Both the position numbers and the translations under genes were made by a program. Positions 63,670 to 64,000 of a stretch of DNA of 64,000 nt are shown here, in pieces. Each line of letters opens with the position of its first letter. Within the stretch, counting starts at the first letter, position 1. Source of the DNA: Taeniopygia guttata. Its lineage: Eukaryota > Chordata > Aves > Passeriformes > Estrildidae. The notes below the pieces were generated by a model. It was not told the origin of the DNA. It saw only the letters and a program-made list of their open reading frames with translations, and made no database searches. The DNA is taken from the NCBI RefSeq assembly GCF_048771995.1, contig NC_133026.1, positions 150,931,001 to 150,995,000 of the forward strand, read 5' to 3'.

Positions 63670-64000
63670 CAACAGAAATTTGGGATTTTTCGGGATTTTA
63701 TTGAGATTTTATTGGGATTTTATCGGGATTTTTTTTTAATTTTATTGGGATTTTATTGAGATTTTATTGGGAATTTATTGGGATTTTATCGGAATTTTAT
63801 TGGGATTTTATTGGGATTTTTGGGGGATTTTATTGGGATTTTATTGGGATTTATACAATAAAAAAATGAAAAAACCAGGATGGGTTTGTGGCGATTTTAT
63901 TGGGATTTTATTGTGATTTTATCGGGATATTACTGGGATTTTATTCGGATTTTTTGGGGATTTTATTGGGATTTTATCGGGATTTTTGGGGGATTTTTGG
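63670..64000. repeat. T/G-rich array at the right end
   Basis: Units ttttattgggattttattgg and ggattttatcgggattttt, very close to the intron 23 array although separated from it by more than a kilobase of different repeats and exon 24. It is interrupted once by unique sequence (63852-63888) with AATAAA, and it continues past the window. Confidence 0.85.

Noticed and set aside
1-64000. Retroviral, LTR, LINE or SINE insertions
   Set aside because: No reverse transcriptase, integrase or capsid-like frame, no terminal repeats and no recognisable CR1-type 3' end were seen.
1-64000. tRNA, rRNA or snoRNA genes
   Set aside because: No cloverleaf with A/B boxes, no rRNA-like sequence and no convincing C/D or H/ACA box pairs in the short introns.

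Overview
The window is vertebrate nuclear DNA holding two divergently transcribed, apparently intact genes that together explain all the coding sequence I can support. LRRC14 lies on the - strand (CDS 9086 down to 3939, 3 coding exons, 490 aa). RECQL4 lies on the + strand (CDS 12281 to 62494, 24 coding exons, 1158 aa). Both were recognised by comparing translated exons with the human proteins from memory. Every junction obeys GT/AG and the phases close into one uninterrupted frame for each gene. The head-to-head order matches human 8q24.3. GC-rich exons set in array-filled introns suggest a bird, probably a very small (dot) microchromosome; the species and chromosome class are inference.

Layout: 1-705 and about 845-3850 are minisatellites around a short unique AT-rich patch (706-845) with opposed AATAAA signals. 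LRRC14 follows at 3939-9086, with a non-coding first exon near 11885-11945. The shared promoter (about 11860-12270) has five CCAAT/ATTGG boxes plus ETS-, YY1- and E2F-like sites. RECQL4 fills most of the rest. Its last exon ends at 62494, a possible poly(A) signal sits 56 bases on, and arrays continue to the window end with no further gene visible.

The outstanding feature is the introns. Human RECQL4 is only a few kilobases long (from memory); here it spans about 50 kb for 3.5 kb of coding sequence. Four introns stay tiny (69-97 bp). The other nineteen are filled by tandem arrays of short G+A, G+T, C+T or C+A strand-skewed units. The skew often flips exactly at an exon, so several exons sit between arrays that are reverse complements of each other. 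This is clearest for exons 6-7, where a 29-base perfect complement was found by eye, and for exon 15, with 22 bases. Many arrays have also copied the edge of the neighbouring exon with its splice site: LRRC14 exons 1 and 3, and RECQL4 exons 13, 14, 15, 16, 19, 21 and 24. Up to nine decoy splice sites precede or follow one real exon. Coding exons 3, 5, 15 and 20 carry short in-frame runs of the same core motif.

RECQL4 is a RecQ-family helicase with an Sld2-like N-terminus used in replication initiation. LRRC14 is a PRAME-type leucine-rich-repeat protein. The copy keeps Walker A, DEAH, motif VI and the RecQ4 zinc-binding cysteines and histidine, and it has a canonical CCHC zinc knuckle. Its helicase motif V is strongly altered.
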